From the NCBI GenBank assembly GCA_947177685.1, contig CAMWVE010000005.1, forward strand, positions 1 through 64,000: DNA of 64,000 bases, given 5' to 3'. The translations under genes were made by a program, and so were the position numbers. Below, one piece after another: positions 15,702 through 24,387 of this stretch. Source of the stretch: an uncultured Porphyromonadaceae bacterium. GTDB taxonomy: Bacteria > Bacteroidota > Bacteroidia > Bacteroidales > Muribaculaceae. Position 1 is the stretch's first letter; every line of letters starts with the position of its first letter. The notes below the pieces were generated by a model that worked only from the letters and a program-made list of their open reading frames with translations, made no database searches and was not told the origin of the DNA.

Positions 15702-17186
15702 ATGTTAAAACGGATCAGAATAACACTTGCGGTGGTTTTCATCACCCTTATCACATTATTGTTCCTTGATTTTACCGGCACCGCCCAGCAGTGGTTCGGA
15801 TGGATGGCAAAAATTCAGTTCTTGCCCGCGTTGCTTGCCCTGAATGTCGTTGTTGTGGTGTGTCTGCTGATACTGACGCTACTCTTCGGTCGTATCTATT
15901 GCTCGGTCATCTGTCCGCTCGGAGTCATGCAGGATATTTTCGGCTGGATGGGTAAGCGCGCCAAGAAGCACCGTTATTCCTATTCCCCTGCCAAGCAGTG
16001 GCTGCGCTATGGCATGTTAGTGCTCATGGTGGCGGTGATGATTGCCGGTTTCGGTGGAATAGCCGCACTGATAGCTCCTTACAGCTCCTTCGGCAGAATT
16101 GTGCAGAACCTCCTTGGACCGGTATGGGCATGGGGTAACAACATGCTTGCCGGTTGGGCTGCCGAACATGACAGATATATGTTCTATGAAACCGACATTT
16201 GGGTGCGCAGTTGGACAGTTTTTGCAATAGCTGCCGGAACTTTGGCTATACTGGCAGTGCTCGCTTGGCGCAATGGTCGCACCTATTGCAACACCATCTG
16301 TCCCGTAGGCACCGTGCTCGGCTTCGTTTCGCGGTTCTCGTTCTTAGCCCCGGTCATCGACACATCGAAATGTAACAGCTGCGGACTCTGCTCCCGAAAC
16401 TGCAAGGCTGCATGTATCAACAGCAAGGAACACCGCATTGACTACTCACGTTGCGTGACCTGCTTTGACTGCATCGGCTCATGTCATAAAGGTGCCATCA
16501 GCTATGCCCGTCGCACTTCTGCTGCAACCGTTGCCGGCAAACAGACAGAAGTTGTTGACTCATCACGCCGTGGTTTCATTGCCGTAGCCGGTGTTATGAC
16601 CGCGGCTGCCGTTGCAAAGGCAGAGGATAAGACCGTTGACGGCGGACTCGCTGTGATTGTTGACAAGAAAGTACCAGAGCGCCGTACGCCCATCGTTCCT
16701 CCGGGAGCTGTCAGTATGCGCAATCTCACCAATCACTGCACCGCTTGTCAGCTCTGTGTGGCAGCCTGTCCTAATGGGGTACTTCGTCCATCCACTGATG
16801 CCGCCTCTTTCATGCAGCCCCGTTCATCCTACGAGCGAGGTTATTGCCGTCCGGAGTGTACACGTTGCTCCGATGTGTGTCCTTCCGGTGCGATAAAGCC
16901 TATTACCATTGAGGAAAAGTCGTCAATCCAGATTGGTCACGCATGTTGGATAAAGGATAACTGCATTCCCATTGTCGATGGCGTGTCATGCGGCAACTGT
17001 GCCCGCCACTGTCCCACCGGAGCCATACAGATGGTGCCATCTGACCCTGATGATGAAAACTCGGTGAAGATTCCGGTTGTGAACGATGAAAAATGTATTG
17101 GTTGCGGAGCATGCGAAAACTTGTGTCCTGCACGTCCGTTCAGCGCCATATATGTAGAAGGGCTTAGAAATCATAGAATAATCTGA
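15702..17186 (+). CDS. Membrane polyferredoxin (NapH-like plus NapG-like)
   Basis: A 494-residue membrane iron-sulfur protein likely to pass electrons across or along the inner membrane. Residues 1-215 form a NapH-type membrane part with helices near 6-25, 42-62, 103-126 and 170-190 and two CxxxCP sites (residues 67-71 and 196-200). Two ferredoxin-like cysteine sets follow (224-237 and 251-261). A twin-arginine stretch SSRRGFIAVAGVMTAAA lies at 287-303, then four further cysteine clusters (346-356, 382-393, 430-437, 465-475). This order resembles NapH fused to a Tat-signalled NapG/MauM protein. The next gene is five bases downstream. Partner and substrate unknown. Confidence 0.85.
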   Translation: MLKRIRITLAVVFITLITLLFLDFTGTAQQWFGWMAKIQFLPALLALNVVVVVCLLILTLLFGRIYCSVICPLGVMQDIFGWMGKRAKKHRYSYSPAKQWLRYGMLVLMVAVMIAGFGGIAALIAPYSSFGRIVQNLLGPVWAWGNNMLAGWAAEHDRYMFYETDIWVRSWTVFAIAAGTLAILAVLAWRNGRTYCNTICPVGTVLGFVSRFSFLAPVIDTSKCNSCGLCSRNCKAACINSKEHRIDYSRCVTCFDCIGSCHKGAISYARRTSAATVAGKQTEVVDSSRRGFIAVAGVMTAAAVAKAEDKTVDGGLAVIVDKKVPERRTPIVPPGAVSMRNLTNHCTACQLCVAACPNGVLRPSTDAASFMQPRSSYERGYCRPECTRCSDVCPSGAIKPITIEEKSSIQIGHACWIKDNCIPIVDGVSCGNCARHCPTGAIQMVPSDPDDENSVKIPVVNDEKCIGCGACENLCPARPFSAIYVEGLRNHRII

Positions 17187-17191
17187 CCGTT

Positions 17192-18595
17192 ATGAAGAAT
17201 AAAATAAACCGCCGCGACTTCCTTAAACGAATGGGAGTAGGTGCAGCTGCCGTTTCCGCCGCTGCCATTACCGGCTGCGACTCAAAAAATAATCCTGTGA
17301 CCGGCAATCAGACCGCATCCGGTGAAATCCCCATGGGCGAAATGACATATAGAACCAATCCCAAGACAGGTGAAAAAGTGTCGATTCTCGGCTACGGTTG
17401 CATGCGCTGGCCAGACCTGTCAGGTGGAGTAGGGCGCTCCGATGCCGACCTCGATCAGGAAACCATCAATGAGCTTGTCGACTATGCGCTGGAGCATGGG
17501 GTGAACTACTTCGACACATCGCCTGCCTACTGCCGCGGACGCTCCGAGGAAGCAACCGGTATTGCTTTGGCACGTCACCCGCGTGACTCATACTTTATTG
17601 CTACAAAGCTCTCCAACTTTGCTCCGCAGACATGGAGCCGCGAGGCGTCATTGCAAATGTATCACGACTCGTTCAAGAAGTTGCAGACTCCCTACATTGA
17701 TTATATGCTGCTCCATTCAGTAGGCGGTGGAGAGGATGCGATGGACACTTTCCGCAAACGCTATATTGACAATGGCATCCTTGACTTCCTGCTCGAGGAG
17801 CGTGAAAAAGGTAAAATCCGCAACCTCGGATTCTCATATCATGGTGACATTGCCATCTTTGACAATCTGCTTGCCAATCACGACAAGTACAAATGGGACT
17901 TCGTGCAGATTCAGATGAACTATCTCGACTGGAACCATGCCAAGGAAATCAACCCCAGCAACACCAATGCGGAGTATCTCTATGACGAACTCGACAAACG
18001 CGAGATTCCGGTGGTGATAATGGAGCCGCTGTTAGGCGGACGCCTGTCTGACCTCCCTGATCATGTGGTTGCCCGACTGAAACAGAAGGAACCTGAACGC
18101 AGCGTGGCATCGTGGGCGTTCCGTTTCGCCGGAACTTATCCCCGCGTGCTGACTGTGCTCAGTGGTATGACCTATATGGAGCATCTGCAGGACAATCTCC
18201 TTTCATACTCTCCCCTCAAACCGCTTTCCGACGAGGAAAAGCAGTTCCTTTTCGACACTTCTTCGCTGATTGTGCAATATCCCACCGTGCCGTGCAACGA
18301 TTGCAAGTATTGTATGCCTTGTCCATACGGCATTGACATACCTGCCATCCTGACACATTATAATAAATGTGTTAATCAGGGAAATATACCTGAAACATCG
18401 CAGGCTCCAAACTATCGTGAGGCACGTCAGGCATTCCTCGTCGGTTATGACCGCAGTGTTCCCAAACTGCGTCAGGCAAGTCACTGCATCGGTTGCAATC
18501 AGTGCATTGTTCATTGTCCCCAGAATATTGCCATACCGGTGGAACTCCATCGCATCGACCGCTTTGTGGAACAACTTAAGCAGAACACCCTGTGA
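17192..18595 (+). CDS. Tat-type aldo/keto reductase with C-terminal ferredoxin domain
   Basis: A 467-residue predicted exported oxidoreductase. The N-terminus has the twin-arginine motif INRRDFLKRMG (residues 5-15), a hydrophobic stretch, and a lipobox-like ITGC ending at Cys29. The aldo/keto reductase barrel covers about 45-340 and includes GCMRWPD, NYFDTSPAY with the catalytic Asp and Tyr, ATKLSNF with the Lys, and YMLLHSVGG with the His. The C-terminal part holds two [4Fe-4S] motifs, CNDCKYCMPCPYGI and CIGCNQCIVHCPQNI. Such ferredoxin-linked AKRs are common in anaerobes. It is coupled to the polyferredoxin before it and overlaps the DUF1893 gene after it. Substrate unknown. Confidence 0.9.
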   Translation: MKNKINRRDFLKRMGVGAAAVSAAAITGCDSKNNPVTGNQTASGEIPMGEMTYRTNPKTGEKVSILGYGCMRWPDLSGGVGRSDADLDQETINELVDYALEHGVNYFDTSPAYCRGRSEEATGIALARHPRDSYFIATKLSNFAPQTWSREASLQMYHDSFKKLQTPYIDYMLLHSVGGGEDAMDTFRKRYIDNGILDFLLEEREKGKIRNLGFSYHGDIAIFDNLLANHDKYKWDFVQIQMNYLDWNHAKEINPSNTNAEYLYDELDKREIPVVIMEPLLGGRLSDLPDHVVARLKQKEPERSVASWAFRFAGTYPRVLTVLSGMTYMEHLQDNLLSYSPLKPLSDEEKQFLFDTSSLIVQYPTVPCNDCKYCMPCPYGIDIPAILTHYNKCVNQGNIPETSQAPNYREARQAFLVGYDRSVPKLRQASHCIGCNQCIVHCPQNIAIPVELHRIDRFVEQLKQNTL

Positions 18596-19008
18596 TGAAA
18601 CAGCTTATTGAGCGTCTGAAGCAAGGTAATCACTCGCTGGTGATTGAAACCACCGATGGTGTCATGACGTTTGACACACGCGGGGTGTCAACGCTGTATG
18701 ACCTTCTCACCAATCAGCCCCAACTGCTTGATGGCTCGCGGGTTGCGGACAAAGTGGTGGGTAAGGGCGCCGCGGCTTTGATGTTGCTCGGTAAGGTTCG
18801 TGAGGTCCATGCATTGACCATAAGTCAACCGGCTCTCGATTTGTTCCAACGCTATGGCATGAGGGTTACTTATGAAAAGGTGGTCGATAACATCATCAAC
18901 AGGGCAGGCAATGATATATGTCCCGTGGAAAAACTTTGCATGAACTGCGAAACACCTCAACAGGCTCTCCCACTGATAAGTTCTTTCCTTGCTGACATGA
19001 AGAAATAA
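18595..19008 (+). CDS. DUF1893 family protein
   Basis: A 137-residue cytoplasmic protein of the DUF1893 family, which has a cytidine-deaminase-like fold but no known activity. The conserved centre is GKGAAALMLLGKVREVHAL, and the C-terminal CPVEKLCMNCETP has three Cys that could bind metal. The start ATG at 18595 overlaps the stop of the AKR gene by one base, so translation is coupled. An in-frame GTG lies three bases earlier. Its place behind two iron-sulfur proteins suggests a role in the same redox unit; that is inference. Confidence 0.8.
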   Translation: MKQLIERLKQGNHSLVIETTDGVMTFDTRGVSTLYDLLTNQPQLLDGSRVADKVVGKGAAALMLLGKVREVHALTISQPALDLFQRYGMRVTYEKVVDNIINRAGNDICPVEKLCMNCETPQQALPLISSFLADMKK

Positions 19009-19125
19009 AGTCAGGCTTAATTAGTTTGTAAGGCAAATTGACCAATTTTTCTATGAAATTGGCTAATGAAAGAAATTATTTTGGGTAATTATTTCAATTT
19101 ATTAGTGTGTGTTAAAAAAATTAAG

Positions 19126-19133
19126 TAACTTTG
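19126..19133 (+). promoter_or_regulatory. Candidate -7 box before the nucleotide-sugar dehydratase
   Basis: TAACTTTG fits the -7 consensus; the -33 position reads only TTAG (19102-19105). The upstream region 19009-19125 also has an AT-rich inverted repeat CCAATTT/AAATTGG (19042-19048, 19056-19062) without a T tract. Confidence 0.45.
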
Positions 19134-19197
19134 TAATCCGCTTTTGTTATCAATACAGGCAGCGGAAATTTACATCACATACTCAACAGGTGGTCTG

Positions 19198-21129
19198 ATG
19201 GATTTATTTAACAGGATAGTAGGAATATTCAAACATAAGTTTCTGCACAAGTGGGCGGTTTTCATCATTGATGTGATGGCATCGTTTATTGCATCACTAT
19301 TTGTGATTCTGCTTGTCCGTATCCTCCACATCCCTTATGATTTCTCTAACCTGCAACTCGGACTTTGGTTTGGTGGCTCGATTCTGTTTTCAGCATTCAT
19401 ATTCCGGATAGGGACAGTCTATCGCGCTATAATACGCTATTCATCGCTGCGGGAGCTCAATCAAGTCAGCATAATCTGCATTGCCAAAGATTTTCTATTA
19501 TGGTTGGTGATGGGGTTGTTAACACCGCTTACACTGATGAGCCAATTGCTTGCTGCTATGGTGATAATGGACTTCTTCATCACCGTGTGCATGCTGATTA
19601 TGGTTCGTGTGCTCGTGATTGTAACATTCGGTTACATCCGCCATCGCGTGGAGGATGAGGAAAAAATTCGTCGTGTGCTGGTTTATGGCACAAGCGAAAA
19701 ATCCTTGTCGGCAATGATGCGTCTGACTGACTCCACCACCTATCGCATCGACGGTTTCATAGACTATAATAAACGCGGAAAGAGTGGCATCAGAATTGAT
19801 GGCAAGAATCTCTACTATTTCCGTAACGCAGATGATGTCAAGCGAATTATCATCAGTTCATCAGTCAACGGCATACTGTTTGCAAATGTTGCCGATGCCA
19901 GAAATGAACAGGATCGTCTTATCCAATATTGCCGCGAGGCAGGTCTGCGCACCTACATTGTGCCTGACATCGACGAGATTAAGGATGGTTCCATCATTGG
20001 CAACAAAATCCGCTCCATCAACATCGAGGATTTGTTGGGTCGCGATGAAATCAAGATTTCAATGAAGGAGATCACTGAGAATTTCAGTGATAAGGTAGTG
20101 ATGGTGACCGGAGCTGCAGGTTCTATCGGTTCCGAACTGTGCCGTCAGCTCGCTACGCTGGGAGTAAAGAAAATTGTGCTTTTCGACAATGCCGAGACCC
20201 CGCTTCACAACATCCGTCTTGAACTGGACGACCGTTTCCCCGACCTTGATTTCGTGGCTGTTATAGGTGATGTGCGCTCCGAGCAGCGACTTGACTATGT
20301 TTTCCGCCAGTACCGTCCGCAGATTGTGTTCCATGCAGCCGCTTACAAGCATGTGCCCCTTATGGAGGAGAATCCGTGTGAAGCTGTCTGCGTCAATGTC
20401 AACGGAACACGCAATGTAGCTGACAAATGTGTTGAGTACGGCATAGAGCAGATGGTGATGGTTTCAACTGACAAGGCTGTAAATCCCACTAACATAATGG
20501 GTTGCACCAAGCGTTTGGCTGAGATTTATGTGCAGTCGCTCGGTCTGGCAATCGAACGTGGCGACATCAAGGGAACCACCCGGTTTGTCACCACCCGTTT
20601 CGGCAACGTCCTTGGCTCTAACGGTTCAGTTATACCCCGTTTCAGGGAACAGCTTGAACATGGCGGCCCCATAACCGTTACACATCCTGAGATAACACGC
20701 TTCTTCATGACCATTCCCGAGGCATGTCGCCTTGTTATGGAGGCTGCCACATTTGCCACCGGCACACAGATTTTCGTGTTTGACATGGGCAAGTCCGTAA
20801 AGATTGTCACACTTGCCGAGCGCATGATTCAGCTTGCCGGACTTGAGGTTGGAAAAGATATCAAGATAGAATTCACCGGATTGCGTCCCGGTGAAAAACT
20901 CTATGAGGAAGTGCTTGCCACCAAGGAAAACACCGTGCCCACATGCCATGAGCGCATATTCATAGCCAAAGTCCGCGACTATTCCTACGATGCTGCGGCA
21001 GACACCGTCACTCGTCTGTCACACCTCGCCATCAGCGTGAAAATCCCCGAAATGGTGATTCTCATGAAAGAGACCGTACCGGAATTCATCAGCAAGAACT
21101 CCGTCTACGAAAAATACGACAAAGCATAA
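19198..21129 (+). CDS. CapD/WbpM-type membrane nucleotide-sugar dehydratase
   Basis: A 643-residue inner-membrane short-chain dehydrogenase of the polysaccharide-biosynthesis CapD/WbpM/PglF group, usually a UDP-GlcNAc 4,6-dehydratase that supplies deoxy-amino sugars for surface glycans. Four hydrophobic helices lie in the first 155 residues. A first Rossmann-like region follows (RRVLVYGTSEKS), then the catalytic domain with the NAD motif VTGAAGSIGSEL and the AAYKHVPLMEENPCEAV block typical of this group. The start was set at ATG 19198; the longer frame begins at a TTG beside the promoter. No glycan cluster is adjacent, so it is probably a stand-alone housekeeping glycan gene. Confidence 0.9.
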   Translation: MDLFNRIVGIFKHKFLHKWAVFIIDVMASFIASLFVILLVRILHIPYDFSNLQLGLWFGGSILFSAFIFRIGTVYRAIIRYSSLRELNQVSIICIAKDFLLWLVMGLLTPLTLMSQLLAAMVIMDFFITVCMLIMVRVLVIVTFGYIRHRVEDEEKIRRVLVYGTSEKSLSAMMRLTDSTTYRIDGFIDYNKRGKSGIRIDGKNLYYFRNADDVKRIIISSSVNGILFANVADARNEQDRLIQYCREAGLRTYIVPDIDEIKDGSIIGNKIRSINIEDLLGRDEIKISMKEITENFSDKVVMVTGAAGSIGSELCRQLATLGVKKIVLFDNAETPLHNIRLELDDRFPDLDFVAVIGDVRSEQRLDYVFRQYRPQIVFHAAAYKHVPLMEENPCEAVCVNVNGTRNVADKCVEYGIEQMVMVSTDKAVNPTNIMGCTKRLAEIYVQSLGLAIERGDIKGTTRFVTTRFGNVLGSNGSVIPRFREQLEHGGPITVTHPEITRFFMTIPEACRLVMEAATFATGTQIFVFDMGKSVKIVTLAERMIQLAGLEVGKDIKIEFTGLRPGEKLYEEVLATKENTVPTCHERIFIAKVRDYSYDAAADTVTRLSHLAISVKIPEMVILMKETVPEFISKNSVYEKYDKA

Positions 21130-21191
21130 ATAAGTTTTGTCTATTTCAGTGAGTCTGTTTCGTTATAACAAATTTATTATCTATTACCTTT

Positions 21192-23408
21192 ATGATGAAA
21201 ATACTTTTACTGACTCTGTTAGGATTATTGATGTCGTTACCGGTATTTGCAAAAGAGTTTAAATTTACTTATCAAGGTAAGACTCTAACATATACAGTCC
21301 TAAGCGAGAGAGATAGAACAGTGGAAGTAAAGTATGATCATGATTATGTCACTGGAAATCTTGAAATCCCATATCAGGTAAAACATAGAAGAAAGGTTTA
21401 TAAGGTTACCAAAATAGGAAATTATTCTTTCTGGATGAATCGTGGTTTGAAGTCGGTAACGATTCCATCTTCGGTCACGTCAATTGGCGATAGAGCATTT
21501 AAAGAATGTAGCACTCTGACATCAGTCACAATACCTAACTCTGTTTCTTCAATTGGCGAGTGGGCATTCTCGGAATGCAGCAACCTGACATCATTGACAA
21601 TACCTAACTCCGTTACTTCAATTGGCAAGTGTTGTTTTTCGGGTTGTGGTAAACTTGAGTCAATTACTATTCCCAATTCAGTTAACTTAATTAAAAAGTA
21701 TACTTTCAGTAAATGTAGCAATCTCAGGACGGTGAATATTCCCAATTCTGTCAGATCAATAGGCGAGTCAGCTTTCTTCGGTTGCTCAAATTTGAGCGCT
21801 GTGACTATTCCCAACTCCGTCACCACAATCCAAGATGGTGCTTTCTATGAATGTTGCAGTCTCAAAACTGTGACAATCCCGAACTCTGTTTATTCAGTCG
21901 GATCTAATGCTTTCTATGGCTGTAACCGTTTGGAGAGGAGTGCTTATCCTAATACGATTAAAGATCCCTTTTATTCCGGTAAACGGTTTGCATACAATCC
22001 TAATGGTGCAATAATTGAAAATGGATGGGTATTTGGACCGCAAAAAAAAGAAATTCTTTTTGCCCCTATAACACAAGACGATGAATCAGTTGTTATTCCC
22101 AACACTGTAATTTCAATAGGTAAGAATGCTTTTAGTGGTTGTAGTAGTCTAAAATATGTAATAATTCCCAACTCTGTTACAAAAATTGGTAATGGGGCTT
22201 TCCTCGGTTGCTCAAATTTGAGCGCTGTGACTATTCCAAACTCTGTAATTACACTTGATGATTATGCTTTTGCTTATTGTACCAGTCTGACTTCAATTGT
22301 TTTATCAAACTCAGTTACTTCAATAGGTGACTGCGCTTTCAAAGATTGCAGCAACCTTACCTCGGTAACAATCCCCAACGCTGTTACAACTATAGGTGAT
22401 TGTGCCTTTTTACGGTGCTACAGTCTAAAATCAATGTATATCCCATGCTCAGTAACTTCTATTGGTAAGTCTGCTTTCCAAGATTGCACTAGCCTTGCAT
22501 CGGTGACACTTCCAAACTCTGTCATCTCAATAGGCGATGGAGTTTTTTCCAATTGCTGCAGTCTGATATCTGTAATAATCCCCAACTCCGTTACGTCAAT
22601 TGGTAACAGGGCTTTTTCCGATTGCCGCAGTCTGACATCTGTAATAATCCCCAACTCTGTAACGTCAATTGGTTTTCGGGCTTTTTCCGATTGCAGCGGA
22701 TTGAAAAAGAGTGCATATCCAAATACATTAGCAGATCCTTTTAATACAGGTTATAGGGTAGCATATAATCCTAATGGTGCGAAGATCGAGGATGGATGGA
22801 TATATGGACCGGGAAAATCGGAAATTCGCTTTGCTCCTATAACACTTAACGGTGATTATTTGGTACCATCCACTGTAACTTCAATAGGTAATTTTTCTTT
22901 TCAGGGGTGCCGTGATCTTACTTCGATAATTATTCCTGAATCGGTAACGACAATAGGTTCGGCTGCTTTCTATGGTTGTGAAGGCTTGACTTCAGTAACC
23001 ATTCCTAACTCTGTTACCACAATCGGTGAGTATGCTTTCAATGGTTGCAGCGGTCTGAAATCTGTCATTATTCCTAATTCCGTTACTTCAATCGGAAATG
23101 GTTCTTTCAAGGATTGCAACAGTCTGACTTCGGTGGATATTCCCAATTCCATCACCACAATCAACGACTTTGTTTTTTTCGGTTGTAGTGGTCTTACTTC
23201 AGTTACAATCCCCAATTCTGTAACTTCAATCGGTGATTTTGCATTTTATGATTGTACCGGTCTTACATCATTAAAAATCCCATATTCCGTCACTTCGATC
23301 GGTGAGAACGCTTTCTACGGGTGCAAAGATGTGGTTAAACTGACTAAACGTCGGAGAACACGTTCTCCGTATATTAAACCGGGCAATGCTGGCGCATCTT
23401 CAAATTAG
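21192..23408 (+). CDS. BspA-like leucine-rich-repeat surface protein
   Basis: A 738-residue secreted repeat protein. A signal peptide covers residues 1-20 (ends LPVFAK). The rest is about two dozen copies of a 23-residue LRR_5 unit built on SVTSIGxxAFxxCxxLxxVTIPN. Two longer non-LRR inserts of about 45 residues (starting SAYPNTIKDPF and SAYPNTLADPF) interrupt the array and are copies of one another. BspA-type proteins bind host matrix or other bacteria in some species. No type IX sorting domain or anchor is visible; the tail is basic and short (KLTKRRRTRSPY). The DNA is more AT-rich than the neighbours, and some repeats are nearly identical, showing recent duplication. Confidence 0.9.
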   Translation: MMKILLLTLLGLLMSLPVFAKEFKFTYQGKTLTYTVLSERDRTVEVKYDHDYVTGNLEIPYQVKHRRKVYKVTKIGNYSFWMNRGLKSVTIPSSVTSIGDRAFKECSTLTSVTIPNSVSSIGEWAFSECSNLTSLTIPNSVTSIGKCCFSGCGKLESITIPNSVNLIKKYTFSKCSNLRTVNIPNSVRSIGESAFFGCSNLSAVTIPNSVTTIQDGAFYECCSLKTVTIPNSVYSVGSNAFYGCNRLERSAYPNTIKDPFYSGKRFAYNPNGAIIENGWVFGPQKKEILFAPITQDDESVVIPNTVISIGKNAFSGCSSLKYVIIPNSVTKIGNGAFLGCSNLSAVTIPNSVITLDDYAFAYCTSLTSIVLSNSVTSIGDCAFKDCSNLTSVTIPNAVTTIGDCAFLRCYSLKSMYIPCSVTSIGKSAFQDCTSLASVTLPNSVISIGDGVFSNCCSLISVIIPNSVTSIGNRAFSDCRSLTSVIIPNSVTSIGFRAFSDCSGLKKSAYPNTLADPFNTGYRVAYNPNGAKIEDGWIYGPGKSEIRFAPITLNGDYLVPSTVTSIGNFSFQGCRDLTSIIIPESVTTIGSAAFYGCEGLTSVTIPNSVTTIGEYAFNGCSGLKSVIIPNSVTSIGNGSFKDCNSLTSVDIPNSITTINDFVFFGCSGLTSVTIPNSVTSIGDFAFYDCTGLTSLKIPYSVTSIGENAFYGCKDVVKLTKRRRTRSPYIKPGNAGASSN
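22543..22681 (+). repeat. Near-identical 69-bp tandem repeat inside the LRR gene
   Basis: Units at about 22543-22612 and 22613-22681 differ at only a few bases and each encode one 23-residue LRR. A third partial copy follows. Elsewhere in the gene a 34-base stretch at 21778-21811 is repeated exactly at 22204-22237. Confidence 0.8.
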
Positions 23409-23474
23409 TCAAAAACGTAACACCACCGTATAGAATACTTGGACGAAATGAGGATCAAGGCTTATTTCGGCTGG

Positions 23475-24197
23475 TTAACATATATGATATATGTTTCCAT
23501 CTATGTCCATGTACTTAATAACCGAAGATTTTCTTTTAACAATTCTCCAATTTTTAAGTTGACTCTCATCAATATTTTGAATTTTACAAACTTCTTTAAT
23601 AAATTCTATTTTTTTCATGTCTGCTGTTTTACCATAGTTTTTATGTCCTTCTAAGGATGGTGAGCATAACATAAATCCATTAAGAGATTTTTCAAGCGTA
23701 AAATAGTTATAGATTTGCTTTTGTTTATTTATATACACAACTCCATATTTTGCCAACGGCACATCAAAAGGGGTTGGAAAATCATATAGAAGTATATATT
23801 CAGAGTCATGATCGCCAAATAGTTCACATGATATTTCACCCCAATCTATGCACCGCGGATCTACTCTCAAAGAAATATCATCTTTCCATGTTGAATCAGC
23901 AAAAAATCGAAATTCTTCTTCCGTATTCTCCTTAATTCGTTCAATGTATGTTGGTAAAAGTATATATTCGAAATATCGTAATGCATCTTTTTCCGAATTT
24001 GTTAACGTAAATTCTCTATTGGCTCTTTTTCTACTTTTAATAAACAAATACAAAGAAGCTATTATCAATGAAATTCCAAATAAAACAATCAATAATATAT
24101 AGAACGACATTTCATAACTAATAATATATATGCCCATTCCCAATACATACAAGCCAAACAATAGTGTTATTATGGCTGCTGTCTTTTGTTTTCGCAT
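23475..24197 (-). CDS. Hypothetical two-helix membrane protein
   Basis: A 240-residue protein with two hydrophobic helices (about 6-28 and 30-54), a basic stop-transfer region (KSRKRANR), and then a soluble cytoplasmic domain of about 180 residues rich in Asp, Glu, Tyr and Lys. A segment near residue 120 (IDWGEISCELFGDHDSEYI) is notable for acidic residues. No family is recognised. It converges with the LRR gene and lies in AT-rich DNA, with no evident promoter. An immunity or sensor-like role is conceivable but nothing in the sequence proves it. Confidence 0.6.
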   Translation of the reverse strand: MRKQKTAAIITLLFGLYVLGMGIYIISYEMSFYILLIVLFGISLIIASLYLFIKSRKRANREFTLTNSEKDALRYFEYILLPTYIERIKENTEEEFRFFADSTWKDDISLRVDPRCIDWGEISCELFGDHDSEYILLYDFPTPFDVPLAKYGVVYINKQKQIYNYFTLEKSLNGFMLCSPSLEGHKNYGKTADMKKIEFIKEVCKIQNIDESQLKNWRIVKRKSSVIKYMDIDGNIYHIC

Positions 24198-24328
24198 CAG
24201 TTATTCTGTATAATTATATTAAACATTTATTTTTGGGTATTGCAAATTTTTTTCAATCAGACGGAAGCCGGATAGATCTTGCTTCGCAAGTACTCCGCGG
24301 TGCCTACTCTGACTAACTCGTTTATCCT

Positions 24329-24363
24329 AAAAAATGTAAGGGCGCTCCGCGAAGCGCTCTTAC
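24329..24363 (-). terminator. Rho-independent terminator after carB
   Basis: Reading the minus strand, GTAAGAGCGCT (24363-24353) pairs with AGCGCCCTTAC (24346-24336), followed by a T run (24334-24329). The GC-rich stem also contains the small palindrome seen as CGCTCCGCGAAGCG. The rest of 24198-24328 shows only a short hairpin, CTTGCTTCGCAAG. Confidence 0.75.
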
Positions 24364-24387
24364 AATTATTAGATATGTAGTCAAATC

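Noticed and set aside
21422..23215. Long antisense open frames (minus strand) opposite the LRR gene
   Set aside because: They mirror the 69-bp periodic repeats; the repeated ELGI-like translations are by-products of the LRR code and have no start signals.
21192..23408. CRISPR-like periodic repeats
   Set aside because: Repeats are coding, 69-bp, without conserved spacer layout; they are LRR units.
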